In this document: piece by piece, positions 43,944 through 45,535 of the stretch
How the letters are laid out: each line of letters starts with the position of its first letter
How positions within the stretch are numbered: position 1 is the stretch's first letter
Origin: Pseudomonadota bacterium
GTDB lineage: Bacteria > Desulfobacterota > Desulfobulbia > Desulfobulbales > JAGXFP01
NCBI GenBank assembly: GCA_018823285.1
Contig: JAHJIQ010000011.1
Coordinates: 1-45,535 of the forward strand
DNA length: 45,535 nucleotides
Direction: 5' to 3'
Program-made: the position numbers and the translations under genes
Notes under the pieces: generated by a model
Seen by the model: the letters and a program-made list of their open reading frames with translations, nothing else
Databases searched by the model: none
Told to the model about the DNA's origin: nothing

Positions 43944-44867
43944 TCAGCCCAGGGTTGACAGAAAATGTTCTGCGGACATGGCCGCCACCGCGCCTTCGCC
44001 GGCACCGTTAATGACCTGGCGGACATCCTTGCTGACAATATCGCCGGCCGCCATGACCCCTTTCAGATTGGTGCGCATTTCCCGGTCGGTGATAATAAAC
44101 CCGTCTTCCATGGCGAGCTGGTCCAGCGGCAGCATCTCGTTGTTCGGAATTGTCCCGACCAGAATGAAGATTCCGTAAACCGAAAGTCTCGACTCCTTGC
44201 CGTCATTATCACGCAGGGAGATCTCCTCCACCCCGTTCTTGCCATCGATTGAGGTCACCACCGAGTTCCAGACAAATTCAATCTTGTCATTGGCAAAGGC
44301 CTGCTCCTGAACAATCTTGGTCGCCCGGAGCTCGTCCCGCCTATGGATCACGGTGACCTTGCTGGCAAACTTGGTCAGATACACGGCCTCCTGAATCGCG
44401 GTATTGCCACCTCCGACCACCGCAATTTCCTGATTCCGGAAAAAAGGACCGTCGCAGGTCGCGCAGTAGGAAACCCCTTTTCCGGCATTTTCAGCCTCTC
44501 CGGGGACATTGAGCTTGCCCGGCCTGGCGCCTGTGGCCAGAATCACAGCATCGGCGGTAAGAACTTCACCACCGGCAAGCGAGATCTTCTTAACCGGCCC
44601 GGCCAGATCCATCGACACGACCTCGGCTCCGGATCTGGTTTCAAGCTCAAAGCGGGCCGCCTGGGCGACCATCTTCTCAACCAGTTCATGGCCGGCAATC
44701 CCATCGGGAAAACCGGGATAGTTGTCGATCCAGTCGGTATTCAGGACCTGACCGCCGGGAACACCTTTTTCCAGAAGAAGAGTTTTGATTCTGGATCGGG
44801 ATGCATAAAGACCCGCCGTTAATCCTGTCGGGCCGCCACCTACAATGATGAGTTGATAATCTGCCAT
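43944..44867 (-). CDS. trxB: Thioredoxin reductase
   Basis: The 307-residue flavoprotein has FAD-binding GGGPTGLTAGLYASR, the redox-active CATCDGP, NADPH-binding VVGGGNTAIQEAVYL and a final FAD motif GVMAAGDIVSKDVRQ. It reduces thioredoxin with NADPH in the cytoplasm. The gene follows trxA after a partial terminator and precedes bamD by five bases. Confidence 0.96.
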   Translation of the reverse strand: MADYQLIIVGGGPTGLTAGLYASRSRIKTLLLEKGVPGGQVLNTDWIDNYPGFPDGIAGHELVEKMVAQAARFELETRSGAEVVSMDLAGPVKKISLAGGEVLTADAVILATGARPGKLNVPGEAENAGKGVSYCATCDGPFFRNQEIAVVGGGNTAIQEAVYLTKFASKVTVIHRRDELRATKIVQEQAFANDKIEFVWNSVVTSIDGKNGVEEISLRDNDGKESRLSVYGIFILVGTIPNNEMLPLDQLAMEDGFIITDREMRTNLKGVMAAGDIVSKDVRQVINGAGEGAVAAMSAEHFLSTLG

Positions 44868-44881
44868 GATCTCAAAATGAA

Positions 44882-44907
44882 AAAGCCCTCCCCGGAGAGA
44901 GGGCTTT
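44882..44907 (-). terminator. Terminator or attenuator between trxA and trxB
   Basis: A 9-bp perfect inverted repeat AAAGCCCTC (44882-44890) and GAGGGCTTT (44899-44907), with a T run on the minus strand, lies 20 bases after the trxA stop and 15 before the trxB start. It may reduce trxB and bamD transcription relative to trxA. Confidence 0.75.
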
Positions 44908-44927
44908 CGTACAATGTAAAATTGATC

Positions 44928-45254
44928 TTAAAGGGCTTTGTTGAGCATTGAAACAAGCTGGGCCTTGCCGACCGCACCGGTCACCTGATCGACCACCTGA
45001 CCTCCCTTGAAGAGAATCAGGGTAGGGATGGCCCTGATCCCGAACTTGCCCGGAGTGGAAGGGTTTTCATCAACATTCATTTTGGCGATAACCGCTTTGC
45101 CCGCGTACTCGCCGGCCAGGTCTTCGACCACCGGCCCGATCGCCTTGCAGGGACCGCACCAGGGGGCCCAGAAGTCGACGAGGGTGGGAGTGTTGGATTT
45201 TATGGTTGCATCAAAATCAGCATCTGAAAGCTGTTTAACATTATCACCGGCCAT
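44928..45254 (-). CDS. trxA: Thioredoxin
   Basis: From ATG 45254, with GGGAG about eight bases upstream, the product has 108 residues, the usual size; the frame is open to 45290. The active site WAPWCGPCK, the cis-proline loop AIPTLILFKGG and the buried aspartate in VDFWAPW are all present. It is the cytosolic disulfide reductase that pairs with the downstream reductase. Confidence 0.97.
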   Translation of the reverse strand: MAGDNVKQLSDADFDATIKSNTPTLVDFWAPWCGPCKAIGPVVEDLAGEYAGKAVIAKMNVDENPSTPGKFGIRAIPTLILFKGGQVVDQVTGAVGKAQLVSMLNKAL

Positions 45255-45300
45255 GAGGAAGCTCCCTGTAGATATTAAAAATTGAACCAATCATTTATGC

Positions 45301-45535
45301 ACCCTTCGGGCAGAAGTCTCGCATGAGCAGGTAAGCTGCTCAACTCTGCTTTTCACCCTTCGGGTATAAGTCTCGATGTCTCGCTAGCTCGCTTATCGGT
45401 ACGAGCAGGCAAGCTGCTCAACTCAGCTTTTCACCCTTCGGGTATAAGTTTCGTACGAGCAGGCAAGCTGCTCAACTCAGCTTTTCACCCTTCGGGTATA
45501 AGTTTCGTACGAGCAGGCAAGCTGCTCAACTCAGC
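45301..45535. repeat. 54-bp tandem repeat array, cut by the window edge
   Basis: Four units begin with ACCCTTCGGG at 45301, 45355, 45433 and 45487. Units one and three are 54 bases. Unit two is 78 bases because of a 24-base insert (around GATGTCTCGCTAGCTCGC). Unit four runs off the edge after 49 bases. Units three and four are identical over the shared part; unit one is more diverged. Each unit holds two hairpins, ACCC-TTC-GGGT and GAGCAG-N5-CTGCTC. There are no spacers, so it is not a CRISPR array. An inverted copy lies at 41826-41880. Confidence 0.88.

Noticed and set aside
43225..44178. 317-codon open frame on the plus strand
   Set aside because: Antisense to bamD and the trxB end.
45301..45535. 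Possible CRISPR array
   Set aside because: Units are adjacent with no unique spacers, and the repeat also occurs singly elsewhere.

Overview
This is a 45.5 kb stretch of bacterial chromosome, moderately GC-rich and densely coded. The gene content suggests an anaerobic or microaerophilic Desulfobacterota member, perhaps a Desulfobulbales-like sulfur-cycle bacterium. That is inferred from gene families only: indolepyruvate:ferredoxin oxidoreductase with PaaK and ACT genes, bacteriohemerythrins, two sigma-54 activators, DUF4388/Roadblock proteins, a TraF-like outer-membrane protein, QueH and many PilZ/GAF/PAS sensors. No rRNA, tRNA, CRISPR array, transposase or phage gene was seen.

Layout. 1-2504 (minus): a truncated secreted LPP20-like protein, a DRE-TIM aldolase and a KDPG aldolase. 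2577-6047 (plus): a PAS-GAF-PAS histidine kinase and its NtrC-type regulator. 6190-9583 (plus): a signalling cluster made of a receiver-PATAN-Roadblock protein, a cysteine-bearing protein of unknown function, and a ParA/MinD-like ATPase fused to a Roadblock-like domain. This is the most novel-looking part of the window. 9591-15000: a cyclic-nucleotide-binding/PilZ protein, the ABC-F translation factor EttA, a NapH-like membrane ferredoxin and two tandem hemerythrins.

15116-29002 (plus) is a long metabolic block: iorA-iorB, a first phenylacetate-CoA ligase, an ACT protein, a complete branched-chain/aromatic amino acid ABC transporter (livK, H, M, G, F), a second phenylacetate-CoA ligase, a KtrB/KtrA potassium uptake pair and a PLP aminotransferase. 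Together they read as import and transamination of aromatic or branched amino acids, oxidation of the 2-oxo acids to acyl-CoA with reduced ferredoxin, and CoA-ligase reactions that could also run towards re-assimilation of aryl acetates.

29111-35106 holds an MFS transporter, a GtrA-like protein, small exported proteins and lipoproteins, a small cytochrome c and a TraF-like outer-membrane protein. 35297-40626 holds Lon protease, a PilZ protein, a GAF-sigma54 activator and QueH. 40720-45254 (minus) holds two membrane proteins of unknown function, then thioredoxin, thioredoxin reductase and BamD.

Repeats. There is a 166-bp imperfect palindrome resembling a MITE (42746-42911). A 54-bp tandem repeat sits at the right edge (45301-45535), and an inverted single copy of it forms the first codons of a membrane-protein gene (41826-41880). 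A clustered inverted repeat lies against the livH start (20707-20804). Regulatory candidates include a sigma-54-like site after the NtrC gene, an internal ribosome-binding site that could release a free Roadblock domain, and several intrinsic terminators.
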